From RGIG8597 sp045133795 (GTDB lineage: Bacteria; Spirochaetota; GWE2-31-10): a stretch of DNA of 33,247 nt. A program made the position numbers and the translations under genes. The notes beneath the pieces were generated by a model, which was given only the letters and a program-made list of their open reading frames with translations, was not told the origin of the DNA and did not search any database. Of the stretch, positions 1 to 8,889 are shown in pieces (position 1 is the stretch's first letter; each line of letters begins with the position of its first letter). The stretch is taken from contig JBGUUT010000034.1 of assembly GCA_045133795.1 (NCBI GenBank), positions 1 through 33,247 on the forward strand. Direction: 5' to 3'.

Positions 1-116
1 CAGGTGCATACAAAGCTGACGGCAAAACAGCAACAGCCACAATCGAGGAAGCCAAAGCGGAATTTACCGTTGATAACGGATATTTCGATTTTTATTCTGA
101 ATTAGAAAAGAAATAA
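1..116 (+). CDS. C-terminal end of an unknown protein (partial)
   Basis: An open frame enters from the left edge (codons start at position 3) and stops at TAA 114-116, giving 37 residues that end in YFDFYSELEKK. The visible part is polar and soluble-looking, with no recognisable domain. It lies upstream of a TonB receptor and permease on the same strand, but a terminator-like hairpin separates them, so it may or may not belong to the same uptake locus. It could be the end of a lipoprotein or periplasmic protein, which is inference from position only. Confidence 0.55.
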   Translation, partial: GAYKADGKTATATIEEAKAEFTVDNGYFDFYSELEKK

Positions 117-146
117 TATTTTTTATAGCCCTGCATTTTTTTACAA

Positions 147-189
147 GGCTGTCTTGTTTTCCTTATGCAAGACAGTCATTAATTTTTTT
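147..189 (+). terminator. Probable rho-independent terminator after the leading partial gene
   Basis: A hairpin pairs 147-156 with 168-177 (core CTGTCTTG/CAAGACAG plus a G-T and a G-C pair) around an 11-base loop. A T-run at 183-189 follows after a gap of five bases. The gap makes it less than ideal. It lies between the stop at 116 and the receptor start at 211, so read-through or attenuation is also possible. Confidence 0.55.
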
Positions 190-210
190 ATATAGACAAA
201 GGATTTATTT

Positions 211-2202
211 ATGAAAAAAGTTGCGATATTCACGGCATTATTATTATTGTCATCGGCATACGTTTACGCACAAGACCGAGACTCTACATCTGACAATGTA
301 GAAGCTTTTAACGAAGATGAGTTTCTTGATTTAGACTGGGAAAGTGAAGGTTTTACACTTACCGAAGTACAAGAAAAAAGCCAGCAAGTTCGTACGGTAA
401 CAAAAGAGGATATCGAAAAATCCAACGCCTCAACAATAACCGAAGTATTACAAAAAAAAGCCGGTCTTAACGTAAAAAATTACGGTGGATACGGAAATAC
501 TTCCGCCGTATATATTCGCGGAATGTCCGGTGACGCAGTTGCAATTCTTGTAGACGGCGTACAAGTAAACTCCGCACAAAGCGGTGAATTTGATTTGTCA
601 CATTTATCGCTGACCGATGTAGAAAAAATTGAAATCGTAAAAGGCGGCAGTGACACAAAATATAATATCAGCGGAGCTTGCGGCGGTGTGATTAACATTA
701 TCACTCAAAAAGCCCCTCAATCCGGCTGGAAAGTTTTCGGAAGTATTTCCAATTTATCATATTATCCGGGGCAATATTATTACAAGAAAAATAAAAATAA
801 GACACAAACTGCCGCCATGGATTTATTTGATACACAAGAAATTTCTACCGGCTTTTCATTGGGAAACGAAATTATTTACAGCAGTGTAAACGGTACGATT
901 CACAGAGCAGGAAATCATTTTCTATACAAAGACGACAGTTATAAAATTCGCCGAAGAATTAATAACGAAGTTTACGACGCTGTCGGTAACGCTTCTTTCC
1001 GATTTTCACTTCCCTACGACATTCAACTGATGATTACCGACAACTTCTATTACGGCGACAAAAACATTCCGGGCGTAATGACAAGTACCGTTACGGGAAA
1101 ACAAAAAGACCTTTTTAATAAAACCGCAGTTATGTTGAAATTAGAAAAAGTCGGAACAGAAAGAGTAAAAACCGAACTGCTTACAAGCTATAAGTTTGAC
1201 CAAATCGACTATGAAGAACCGGGAACCGACAGCTTACATCAACTACATACAGTCAATATTATAAATCGTTGGGATTTTGACGTGACAAATTGGCTAAAGC
1301 TAAGCACCGACGGAGATTTTACTTTTAATTATTTAGATTCTACCGACTGCGGAAAAATAACCAGATTTGACGGCGGAGCTTCTGTTACAGCAGATTTTTC
1401 TATCGGCAATCACGTTCAGTTAATCCCATCGACAAAACTCGTCTATTACAAAGAATACCCCATTGTAATCCCTAAAGTCGGTGCGTTATTTTTTCTGCCT
1501 GCCGGTTTTACCATAAAGGCGAATTTTTACAGAATGTTCAAGCAACCGTCAATCAATCAGCTTTACTGGGGAGAATCAGCTTCTGCTAAAGGAAATCCTG
1601 ATTTACGCTGTGAAGACGGCTGGGGTGGCGATGTTATTTTGGAATACGAAAAAAGCGGAATCTTAAAAGCTGACAGTTCATTTTACGTAAATTATTACAT
1701 GGACAAAATCCAATGGAGTACTAATTCCGCCGGACAATGGACTCCGACAAATATCGGTAAAGCATTGTATTTCGGAAGTGACAACAGTCTTTCTACCGAC
1801 TTACCTACATTTGTACAATTCGGACTTGATTATCATTTTGTATTAACTTATCTGTTAGGATACGGACTTTCACTGGAAGATAACAGAAGAATTATGTATA
1901 CTCCGGTTCACTCTCTAAGTTTTCACATTGATTTTTCATGGAAAACCGGATTAATCAGTTTAATCGGCAAATACACAAGCGAGCGTTTTACTTCAAATCT
2001 AAACATTTCATCGCTTGCTCCGTATTTTACGTTTGATGTTTCATTCGAACAAAATATCGGAAAATATTTCACCGTATTTGCTGCCGTTAAAAATATGTTA
2101 AACGCATATTACTTTGAAACTGAAGGTTATCCTATGCCGGGCGGAAGTGTAACAGTCGGAGTACGTGTACAAGCCGGCGGAGATTGGAAAAAAACAGAAT
2201 AA
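211..2202 (+). CDS. TonB-dependent outer membrane receptor (BtuB/FepA-like)
   Basis: A 663-residue outer membrane receptor for energised uptake of a scarce ligand such as heme, an iron chelate or cobalamin. It starts with a signal peptide (residues 1-20, hydrophobic core then AYVYA). A plug domain spans about 50-167 and shows IRGMSGDAVAILVDGVQVN, DVEKIEIVKGG and GGVINIITQ, all typical of TonB plugs. The rest is a beta-barrel rich in aromatic and alternating residues, with a TonB-barrel-like segment FRMFKQPSINQLYWG-type around residues 445-460. It ends in WKKTE rather than the usual terminal aromatic. Its length fits the family. The FecCD permease starts 13 bases downstream, so the two are probably co-transcribed. 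The ligand cannot be told from sequence, and no TonB/ExbB/ExbD is in the window. Confidence 0.9.
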   Translation: MKKVAIFTALLLLSSAYVYAQDRDSTSDNVEAFNEDEFLDLDWESEGFTLTEVQEKSQQVRTVTKEDIEKSNASTITEVLQKKAGLNVKNYGGYGNTSAVYIRGMSGDAVAILVDGVQVNSAQSGEFDLSHLSLTDVEKIEIVKGGSDTKYNISGACGGVINIITQKAPQSGWKVFGSISNLSYYPGQYYYKKNKNKTQTAAMDLFDTQEISTGFSLGNEIIYSSVNGTIHRAGNHFLYKDDSYKIRRRINNEVYDAVGNASFRFSLPYDIQLMITDNFYYGDKNIPGVMTSTVTGKQKDLFNKTAVMLKLEKVGTERVKTELLTSYKFDQIDYEEPGTDSLHQLHTVNIINRWDFDVTNWLKLSTDGDFTFNYLDSTDCGKITRFDGGASVTADFSIGNHVQLIPSTKLVYYKEYPIVIPKVGALFFLPAGFTIKANFYRMFKQPSINQLYWGESASAKGNPDLRCEDGWGGDVILEYEKSGILKADSSFYVNYYMDKIQWSTNSAGQWTPTNIGKALYFGSDNSLSTDLPTFVQFGLDYHFVLTYLLGYGLSLEDNRRIMYTPVHSLSFHIDFSWKTGLISLIGKYTSERFTSNLNISSLAPYFTFDVSFEQNIGKYFTVFAAVKNMLNAYYFETEGYPMPGGSVTVGVRVQAGGDWKKTE

Positions 2203-2215
2203 AAAAGGAAAATAA

Positions 2216-3253
2216 ATGACCGAAAAGGAAAAAGTTTTTGCTGCTTTATGCAAAAAAGAAAAGTTTACAAAACACCTATTCTTTCTTTTTTTGACAATAC
2301 TTCCTTTTGTCGGACTGATATGTATCAGTAACGGAGCCGTTGATTTATCTTTAAAAAAAGTTCTTTCCGCCGTCTTTTCGCCGGGAAAAATAGACACGAC
2401 CGAATCTCTGATAATTATGCAAATCCGTCTTCCTCGTTTAATTTGTTGCATTCTCTGCGGCGGAGCTTTGGGGATTTCCGGTGCGGCATTGCAAGGACTT
2501 TTCCGTAATTCTTTGGCAGACCCTTATATGACGGGAATCTCTTCCGGTGCCACATTCGGAGCCGCCGTCTCGATTTTTCTCGGAGCCGGAAACAACATTT
2601 TAGGATTTGCAGGAACCGCCGCTTGTGCTTTTATCGGAGCGGTTGTGACGGCGTTAATTTTTTTCTGTTTACTTTGGAATGAAAACAAAGTAACTCCCGG
2701 TTTTATTCTGCTTGCCGGACTATCAATCAATCTGTTCTTTTCCGGCTTGGTATCACTTTTAATGTTTTTAAATCACGAAAAACTCGACCAAGTCGTTTTA
2801 TGGACAATGGGAAGTCTGGCAAGTTCATGCTGGAATGAAGTATTATTTCTATTGCCCGGAGTCATTGTCGGTTGTATCCTGCTTTTATTATCAGCAAAAG
2901 ACTTAGATATTATTTCTATCAACGAAGAACTGGCAAAATCTCGCGGTATTAATATTACAAAATGCAGATACACAATATTATTAGCCTGTGCATTAACCGT
3001 AGCCGTTACATCTGCATTTTCCGGAATCATAGGTTTTGTCGGTTTGATAATCCCGAATGCGGTAAGAATAATTACCGGTCCTAAACATTCACGTCTTTTT
3101 ATTTTTTCTTTTATATTTGCTGCTGCATTTTTATCAATATGCGACTTGTTCGCTCGTTCCGTAATGCCGCCGGCTGAACTTCCTGTCGGAATTATCACTT
3201 CTCTTTTAGGAATTCCTGCATTTATCGTTATTTTGTTTCGTAACAAAAGTTAA
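2216..3253 (+). CDS. FecCD/BtuC-family ABC transporter permease
   Basis: A 345-residue inner-membrane permease of the iron-siderophore/heme/cobalamin ABC importer family. Family motifs are clear: RLPR at 71-74, ALQGLFRNSLADP at 91-103, the cytoplasmic coupling segment GFVGLIIPNAVR at 273-284, and ELPVGIITSLLGIPAF near the C-terminus. Roughly nine to ten hydrophobic segments can be counted, as expected. It follows the TonB receptor by 13 bases with an AAAAAGGAAA ribosome-binding site. The matching ATPase (BtuD/FecE type) does not follow; a nuclease operon begins instead. The ATPase and periplasmic binding protein must be upstream of the window or elsewhere. Confidence 0.93.
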   Translation: MTEKEKVFAALCKKEKFTKHLFFLFLTILPFVGLICISNGAVDLSLKKVLSAVFSPGKIDTTESLIIMQIRLPRLICCILCGGALGISGAALQGLFRNSLADPYMTGISSGATFGAAVSIFLGAGNNILGFAGTAACAFIGAVVTALIFFCLLWNENKVTPGFILLAGLSINLFFSGLVSLLMFLNHEKLDQVVLWTMGSLASSCWNEVLFLLPGVIVGCILLLLSAKDLDIISINEELAKSRGINITKCRYTILLACALTVAVTSAFSGIIGFVGLIIPNAVRIITGPKHSRLFIFSFIFAAAFLSICDLFARSVMPPAELPVGIITSLLGIPAFIVILFRNKS

Positions 3254-3258
3254 ATTAA

Positions 3259-3287
3259 TTCCGTAATTACGCGTTTTTTGTTATAAC
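3259..3287 (+). promoter_or_regulatory. Candidate extended -10 promoter for the SbcD/SbcC-like operon
   Basis: TGTTATAAC at 3279-3287 is an extended -10 (TGn plus TATAAC, hexamer 3282-3287). The -35 at 3259-3264 (TTCCGT) with a 17-base spacer is poor. A start near 3294 would give a leader of about 34 bases. The -10 sits inside a perfect 12-base palindrome, TTGTTATAACAA, at 3278-3289. Confidence 0.35.
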
Positions 3288-3327
3288 AATAATCTCACTG
3301 TTTAAATCCAATTGCAGAGGAAAGAAA

Positions 3328-4374
3328 ATGAAAATATTACATACTGCAGATTTACATTTCGAAGAAGAAAAGGATGTTGAAGTATTAGAAAATATCATTG
3401 AGATTGCGGAAAATAATAACTGCGATCACATTTTGATATCAGGGGATTTATTTGAAAACGGACATAGTGCCGGAATCTACTCTTCTATTGTCGCAAATAT
3501 TCTTGCCACTTTCAGCGGAAAAGTTTGGATTATTCCGGGAAATCACGATGAAAATTTACCGGAAGTAATGCATTTATCAAACGGGAAAGTTTTTGATGAT
3601 GTTGAAATGATTTCACTTGACGAAGATACTGACCTTTTAGCAATACCGTACGGTGACGGTTCTTTTACAGATTTGCTTTTGGAAAATAAAATTCCGGACT
3701 CTGATAAAGATATTATCGCAATGATGCACGGTACCTTATATCGTGATGACAGTTTTTACAGCGACGGCGACAGTGAAGAATACTTTCCAATCAAATACGA
3801 ACGTTTACAAGAAATGAAATTTACCTACACGGCGTTGGGACATTATCATACTTATTTTCAAGATGTCAGTGAACAAGGCGGGACAATCGTAAATCCGGGT
3901 TCGCCGGTAATCACTCGAAAAAGTGATAAGGGAAGACGTGCCGTCGCTTTGTTTGATACAGAAACATCAAGCTTAAAGAAAAATCTTCTCGACACAAAGT
4001 ATTACGATAAATTAGAATTAAACATCCATTTTATGATGGGAGAAGAAGAAATAATCGAAGCAGTGAATAATATGATTCATGAATTATTAAACAATAAAGA
4101 AACCAGAATCGACCTGCTTACTTTGAATTTTCTTATCACCGGAAATTCATCCATGGAACAAGATGATTTAGAAATGCTAGAACTTCATTTGAAAGATATC
4201 CTTGCAGAAAAAGGAATTCTTTCTGTAAATATTCAAATGGGAGTTAAAATAATTAATAAAAGATTCTTAGCTGACCCATTAATTGCATCCATTTTAAATA
4301 ATGAAAACAACGATGACGGTTTTCGTGATTTTGCGGTTTCCGTATTATCCGACATTTACACTAACGAACTTTAG
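3328..4374 (+). CDS. SbcD/Mre11-like metallophosphoesterase nuclease (YhaO-like)
   Basis: A 348-residue predicted Mn-dependent DNA nuclease of the SbcD/Mre11/YhaO group. All metal-binding motifs are present in order: D8-x-H10 (TADLH), G39-D40 (SGDLF), GNHD 71-74, H134 (MMHG) and GHYH 171-174, then NPGSP at 189-193. Length and order match the core nuclease plus a small capping region of about 130 residues. The start has a good ribosome-binding site (GAGGAAAG before ATG). Only 11 bases separate it from the SbcC/Rad50-like gene, the usual partner, so the two very likely form one complex for processing DNA ends or hairpins. Because the partner has membrane segments and no zinc hook, the YhaO/YhaN type is a better match than classical SbcCD. 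Confidence 0.85.
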   Translation: MKILHTADLHFEEEKDVEVLENIIEIAENNNCDHILISGDLFENGHSAGIYSSIVANILATFSGKVWIIPGNHDENLPEVMHLSNGKVFDDVEMISLDEDTDLLAIPYGDGSFTDLLLENKIPDSDKDIIAMMHGTLYRDDSFYSDGDSEEYFPIKYERLQEMKFTYTALGHYHTYFQDVSEQGGTIVNPGSPVITRKSDKGRRAVALFDTETSSLKKNLLDTKYYDKLELNIHFMMGEEEIIEAVNNMIHELLNNKETRIDLLTLNFLITGNSSMEQDDLEMLELHLKDILAEKGILSVNIQMGVKIINKRFLADPLIASILNNENNDDGFRDFAVSVLSDIYTNEL

Positions 4375-4385
4375 GACTTTATCTT

Positions 4386-6809
4386 ATGTTAGAAAAAATA
4401 AATATAAAAAATATCGGTCCGATTAATAATCGAGAATTTATACTGAAAAAAAACAATCTGATTGTCGGAAATAACGAATCAGGAAAAACCTCTATTACCG
4501 ACGCTTTGGAAAAACATTTGTTAAGGGATAGAAAAAAATCAGATATCAATCTACTTTCACGTCTTTCCGGTTTTAACGAAAACAGATTCGGCGGAAATTG
4601 GGATTTTGAAATTATCGGAGATTGCTGTCTGGATCAAATGAATTCCGAAACAAACTTCGCCAATATCGTAAATCTTCTCGTAGTAAGAGAAGCCGGTAAC
4701 AGACTTACCGACCGTGATAATAAAGATGCAACATTTTCCGATTTCTGGAAAAACAGTGTTCGAACATTATTGGGCGGTATGGATAAAAGCGGTGACAGAA
4801 TTGAAAAACTAAAAAAATATTTAGTCACATCTTCCGGTCCTTGGAAAATCATAGAAACTCTGGAACAATATCAAGATAGATTGATAGAAGAAAAGCACAG
4901 ATTGGCAAATTCCGATTTATCAAATGAAGAAATCGAAAATAACGAAAATCTGCTTAAAGAAAAAAAAGAAAGACTTGAAACTCTTTCAAAAATTGAAAAA
5001 GCAAACGAATATTCTGAAGCCGAGCAGAAGTTTATCAAACTGATTAAACTCACCGAAAGAGTAAAAGAATTGCGTAATCACTTGGCTGAAAATGATATAG
5101 AACAATTAGAAGCAATTCGTGATGATTGGAAAGAACGCAACAAGAACAAGAGCGAACTCGAAAAATCGCGTGCAGAACGTGAAAAAGCATTGATTGATGA
5201 AAAAAACGAAATTCAAAAGAAAATCAGTAATAAAGAATCTGAACGCAAAGTTTTACAAGACAGTGAAAAACGTCAAGAAAAACGAAAAAATGAATTGTTT
5301 ATGCGTAATATCCAAACTGAAAATGATTTGGAAAATGAACGGTCCGCTACCGAAAGTAAATTAAAAAACTTAAACAATGAAAAAGAAAAGTTAAAATCAA
5401 AATACATTTTTTCCAAACTGTCTATTATCCCTGTAGTTTTATTTTTCATAGCCAGCTTTTCTTTCTTTTTCGTAAAAAGCAATCATTATATTTTGCCCGG
5501 TGCCGTTATGCTTATACTCTTTTCTACGGGCTGGTTTATTAAAGACTTTTTCAAATTCAGCAGCAATAAAAAAGAAAAACTACGTCAACTGGAAATTTTT
5601 AACGAGAATATAGAAACACTTGAAAATAATTTAAAACGTATTGAAGATAAATTGAAAATGTCAAAAAGTACGGTAAATGAAAATATTTCTAACGTAGAGC
5701 GTGAAATAAAAGAGTTACAAGACAAAATCGCAACTATCAACGAAGATGTTGAAAAAAAACATGATGAATTAGAAGAAATTAATCTTCGTTACGATTCAGA
5801 AATGCAAAATTTCCAAAAACAGATTTCTGAAAATCAAGCAAAACTTGATAATTATTTCTTAAATTTCGGAGACCAAGCTAAACTCGGAGGAAAAATATTT
5901 GAATACCATTCCAAAGAACAAGACTTAGAAGAAGAAAGTTCCGAATTGGAAGAATTATCAGCAGAACTAAAAAATATTTTTGATATTGATGAGATTTTAA
6001 TTCCGAGAATCGAACACAAACTTGAAATGATGAAAAAAAACATCGACAAATCCCACTTCGATCAAGAATATAATCCGGAAGAACGAGAGCGATTAATCAA
6101 TGAAATCAATGAATTAAAAGAAGAAAAATATGACAGAAGTAATGAAATTTCCGGTGTAAGAAGTGAAATTATCGGACGATTAACAAAAGATTTCTCAAAT
6201 ATTTCAAGTCCGGTAAAATGGGGAGACAAATTCTTCAATCGTTATTTTCTTCCGTTAATTATCGATTTAAAAGTTACTAATGTATACGAATTGGATCGTG
6301 CTATTAAAAGAACTGAAGAAGCCATAAAAACTGTAAAACGTTATAAAAACTATGCCGAACGTATTCAAGAAAAAATACGTGAAATTGAAAATGACCAAGT
6401 AATCCTTGCAAGTAATATAATCCAAAGTCAAAGTTTTAAAGAAAAAATAAAAAATATTTCTGGGTATGAAGTCGGTGATATTATTCAAAAAAACGATAGG
6501 TTTGAAATCTCCTTTCACAAAGGTGATAATACTTACTATATTGAAAATTTGAGTACCGGAGCTTTAAACCAATTTTATTTCTCACTGCGAGTTGCTCTTG
6601 CACAAAGAATATTAACACGTCCGGGTATTTTTATTTTGGATGATGCATTTATCCATTTTGACAGAGAAAAACGCAAACGCAGTTTTGAATTACTAAAAAC
6701 TTTAACGGATAAAGGCTGGCAATTTGTTTATACCGGAGTATCAGACGGGGAATTACCGCGTTTATATAAAGAAGTTTTTAAGGATGAAGCAAATATTATT
6801 TCACTGTAA
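4386..6809 (+). CDS. SbcC/Rad50-like ATPase with an internal transmembrane hairpin (YhaN-like)
   Basis: An 807-residue SMC-like ATPase. Residues 1-60 carry the N-terminal half with Walker A GNNESGKTS at 28-36. A long charged coiled coil runs from about 160 to 340 and from 395 to 690. The C-terminal half has the ABC signature LSTGALNQ at 722-729 and Walker B GIFILDDAF at 747-755. At the middle, where Rad50/SbcC carries a CxxC zinc hook, there are two hydrophobic segments (about 346-363 and 368-385) separated by a short turn, and no CxxC. The only cysteines are 80 and 81. This matches the arrangement I know for Bacillus YhaN. The inference is a nuclease-ATPase complex anchored in the inner membrane by the coiled-coil tip. 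It is 11 bases after the nuclease gene and 16 before a secreted-protein gene. Confidence 0.85.
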   Translation: MLEKINIKNIGPINNREFILKKNNLIVGNNESGKTSITDALEKHLLRDRKKSDINLLSRLSGFNENRFGGNWDFEIIGDCCLDQMNSETNFANIVNLLVVREAGNRLTDRDNKDATFSDFWKNSVRTLLGGMDKSGDRIEKLKKYLVTSSGPWKIIETLEQYQDRLIEEKHRLANSDLSNEEIENNENLLKEKKERLETLSKIEKANEYSEAEQKFIKLIKLTERVKELRNHLAENDIEQLEAIRDDWKERNKNKSELEKSRAEREKALIDEKNEIQKKISNKESERKVLQDSEKRQEKRKNELFMRNIQTENDLENERSATESKLKNLNNEKEKLKSKYIFSKLSIIPVVLFFIASFSFFFVKSNHYILPGAVMLILFSTGWFIKDFFKFSSNKKEKLRQLEIFNENIETLENNLKRIEDKLKMSKSTVNENISNVEREIKELQDKIATINEDVEKKHDELEEINLRYDSEMQNFQKQISENQAKLDNYFLNFGDQAKLGGKIFEYHSKEQDLEEESSELEELSAELKNIFDIDEILIPRIEHKLEMMKKNIDKSHFDQEYNPEERERLINEINELKEEKYDRSNEISGVRSEIIGRLTKDFSNISSPVKWGDKFFNRYFLPLIIDLKVTNVYELDRAIKRTEEAIKTVKRYKNYAERIQEKIREIENDQVILASNIIQSQSFKEKIKNISGYEVGDIIQKNDRFEISFHKGDNTYYIENLSTGALNQFYFSLRVALAQRILTRPGIFILDDAFIHFDREKRKRSFELLKTLTDKGWQFVYTGVSDGELPRLYKEVFKDEANIISL

Positions 6810-6825
6810 CGAACGGAGTCTGTAA

Positions 6826-7434
6826 ATGAAAAAAGTTATTTTATGTTTGTTGTTTATTCCATGTTTTATTTTTTCTGAAGAAAATAACTTCTTCATCGAT
6901 TTACGCAGTAAAAATTTAGCAACTTTTAACGATGCCGTAACATTAATGCGTTATGTTTTTTCTGAAACCTCACCGAGTGCTGATTTCAAAGAAAATATTA
7001 TCTGGGCTGCAGAAAAAAAATTATTTAAAGTTTCAATTCCGATTAAAGAAGATACCGTAAATCCAATTATTACACGTGAAGAATTTTGCAGTTGGTTATG
7101 CAAATTATTTGAAATAGGGGGAAGTTTTAATCCCAGAAACAAAAATGCTGCATTTAAGCGTTGTATTACAACCGGAATTGTTTTACCTGGCAGAGGAGCT
7201 AAAGATTCTTTTACCGGAGCGGAATTATTAGACACATTCTCATATTTTGACTCTTACGTTCGTCGTTATAATATCAAAAAACGTTACGATAATTTACCAT
7301 TATTTGACGACACTTATGACGATTTGCCTTCTTGGAGAAAAAAACTATACATAGAACATGATTTACAAATAAAAGAAGAGCTTAATAAAAATAATAATAA
7401 ATCCGATGAAGTCGATTTATTATATGTGGAGTAG
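6826..7434 (+). CDS. Secreted/periplasmic protein of unknown function
   Basis: A 202-residue protein with an N-terminal signal peptide (MKKVILCLLFIPCFIFSEE, cleavage probably near residue 17). The mature part has helical stretches such as FNDAVTLMRYVFSE, ITREEFCSWLCKLFEIGG and FTGAELLDTFSYFDSYVRR, which look like a repeated helical unit reminiscent of S-layer-homology or EF-type helices, but I cannot assign a family. The C-terminus is charged (KEELNKNNNKSDEVDLLYVE). The ribosome-binding site is GGAG. It sits 16 bases after the SbcC-like gene and 5 before the outer-membrane-protein gene, so it is part of the operon. A periplasmic partner of the next protein is plausible but unproven. Confidence 0.75.
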   Translation: MKKVILCLLFIPCFIFSEENNFFIDLRSKNLATFNDAVTLMRYVFSETSPSADFKENIIWAAEKKLFKVSIPIKEDTVNPIITREEFCSWLCKLFEIGGSFNPRNKNAAFKRCITTGIVLPGRGAKDSFTGAELLDTFSYFDSYVRRYNIKKRYDNLPLFDDTYDDLPSWRKKLYIEHDLQIKEELNKNNNKSDEVDLLYVE

Positions 7435-7439
7435 ATTAA

Positions 7440-8882
7440 ATGAAGAAATATATAAAATTCCTCATAATGTTTTGTTCCTTTTCAATATTCGCTCAAAACT
7501 CTGATATCGATTTTTTATTTGAACAACCGCAATTCCAAAATGATAAATTAAAATATTCCCCCGTGATTTTTGATTTCGGCGGTTCCTTGCTTTCCCAATC
7601 TGAAATCCCGGTAAAAAACAACAATGCCGAAAATTGGCAATCAAAAAACAATATATTTTTATGGGGAAATATTACCTTCCCACAAAATATTCAATTACAC
7701 GCAAGTTTACAATTTCAGTTATTCTTTGCAAATCAAAATATTGTCCCTTCTATTAATATTAACCGTCTATTTCTTGCATGGGAAAATAATCTTCTGGCAA
7801 TAAAAGCCGGACGAGATATTTACAGAAGTTATTCACCTTTAGCATTTAACGGAACTCTAGATGCCGTTGAATGTACTGTATTCCTACCGTATACTAATAT
7901 TCACTTTTTTACCGGATATTCCGGACTTATTGGACTTTTTCACCCGGATTACAATGATTTTAATATAACAGCGTGGGATAATTCTTATAACAATCCCAAA
8001 ATTGAAAATTATACAATCGGAAATTTCTGGGAAAATATTTTTATTAATCCGATAAATCAACCTCAAGCAAAACGTTTCTTTTTACTCGCTGAAGCTGATA
8101 TTTATTATTCATTCTTTCACATTCAACCATATTTTATTACACAGTTGGATTTTTCAAAATTTTATAAAAGAGATTATACAAATAACAACTTAAATAATGA
8201 TTTATTAATAAATACATTTTCTTTCGGAACAAAAGGTGATTTTCGCTTAGCGAAGTCCTTATATTTATTTTGTGATATATCCGGAGTTTTTGGTTATATC
8301 CATGATGTTAAAGAACTCAATACTATAGAAACATTTTATAAAGATTTTTTTGATGGCACATCAACAAATAAATACCCTATCACAAGTATGGGCCTTAATT
8401 CCGAACTCTCATATAACTTCGGTGCAAATCATAATTTTATCTTTTCCGGAGGATATGCTCTCGGACTCGGTAATTATAACGAAAACACTTCGCAAGATTT
8501 CTATAATTTTATACCTAAAAATCAAAATAATTCCAGTCAGTTTTTTTACTACGGCGATTTTAACGGTGGCTATGTCTTAGACCCGATTCTTGCAAATATT
8601 CAGTCTTTTTCCATAAAATTAAAGGCTAAATTTACACCATGGTTTTATGCATATTTCTACGGTTTTCAAACACTCAAGCTTTTTCCAAATTCTCCTATAA
8701 GTGATGAAAACGCAACCAATAATGAACTTTTTGTAGGAACAGAAGTAGATGCCGGTGTTATGTTTAATATTGCAACAAATACCTTCTTAGGAATTGACAG
8801 CGGTATTTTTATTCCGGAAGCAGCCTATAAAAATCACACGCCGCAATTTAAAATAGGTGCAACTCTGGACATAACATTTTAA
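7440..8882 (+). CDS. Predicted outer membrane beta-barrel protein
   Basis: A 480-residue protein with a signal peptide (about residues 1-18, ending SFSIFAQ). The mature part is rich in F, Y, N and alternating hydrophobic strands, for example IQLHASLQFQLFFANQ, LLAIKAGRDIYRSYSP and FSIKLKAKFTPWFYAYFYG, and ends in KIGATLDITF with a terminal phenylalanine typical of outer membrane barrels. The RLFLAWENNLLAIKAGRDIY pattern resembles porin-like strands of Treponema outer membrane proteins. No transport specificity can be read. Ribosome-binding site GGAG; it lies 5 bases after the secreted-protein gene. It converges on tsaB with only 7 bases between the stops and no visible terminator. Confidence 0.75.
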   Translation: MKKYIKFLIMFCSFSIFAQNSDIDFLFEQPQFQNDKLKYSPVIFDFGGSLLSQSEIPVKNNNAENWQSKNNIFLWGNITFPQNIQLHASLQFQLFFANQNIVPSININRLFLAWENNLLAIKAGRDIYRSYSPLAFNGTLDAVECTVFLPYTNIHFFTGYSGLIGLFHPDYNDFNITAWDNSYNNPKIENYTIGNFWENIFINPINQPQAKRFFLLAEADIYYSFFHIQPYFITQLDFSKFYKRDYTNNNLNNDLLINTFSFGTKGDFRLAKSLYLFCDISGVFGYIHDVKELNTIETFYKDFFDGTSTNKYPITSMGLNSELSYNFGANHNFIFSGGYALGLGNYNENTSQDFYNFIPKNQNNSSQFFYYGDFNGGYVLDPILANIQSFSIKLKAKFTPWFYAYFYGFQTLKLFPNSPISDENATNNELFVGTEVDAGVMFNIATNTFLGIDSGIFIPEAAYKNHTPQFKIGATLDITF

Positions 8883-8889
8883 CCACGTA

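Noticed and set aside
2098..2451. A 117-residue frame antisense to the end of the TonB receptor and the permease start
   Set aside because: It crosses two convincingly coded genes and has no motif or ribosome-binding site.
3278..3289. Perfect palindrome TTGTTATAACAA before the SbcD-like gene as a LexA-like operator
   Set aside because: It coincides with an extended -10 sequence (TGTTATAAC), so the symmetry may be chance in AT-rich DNA, and it does not match a LexA box I know.
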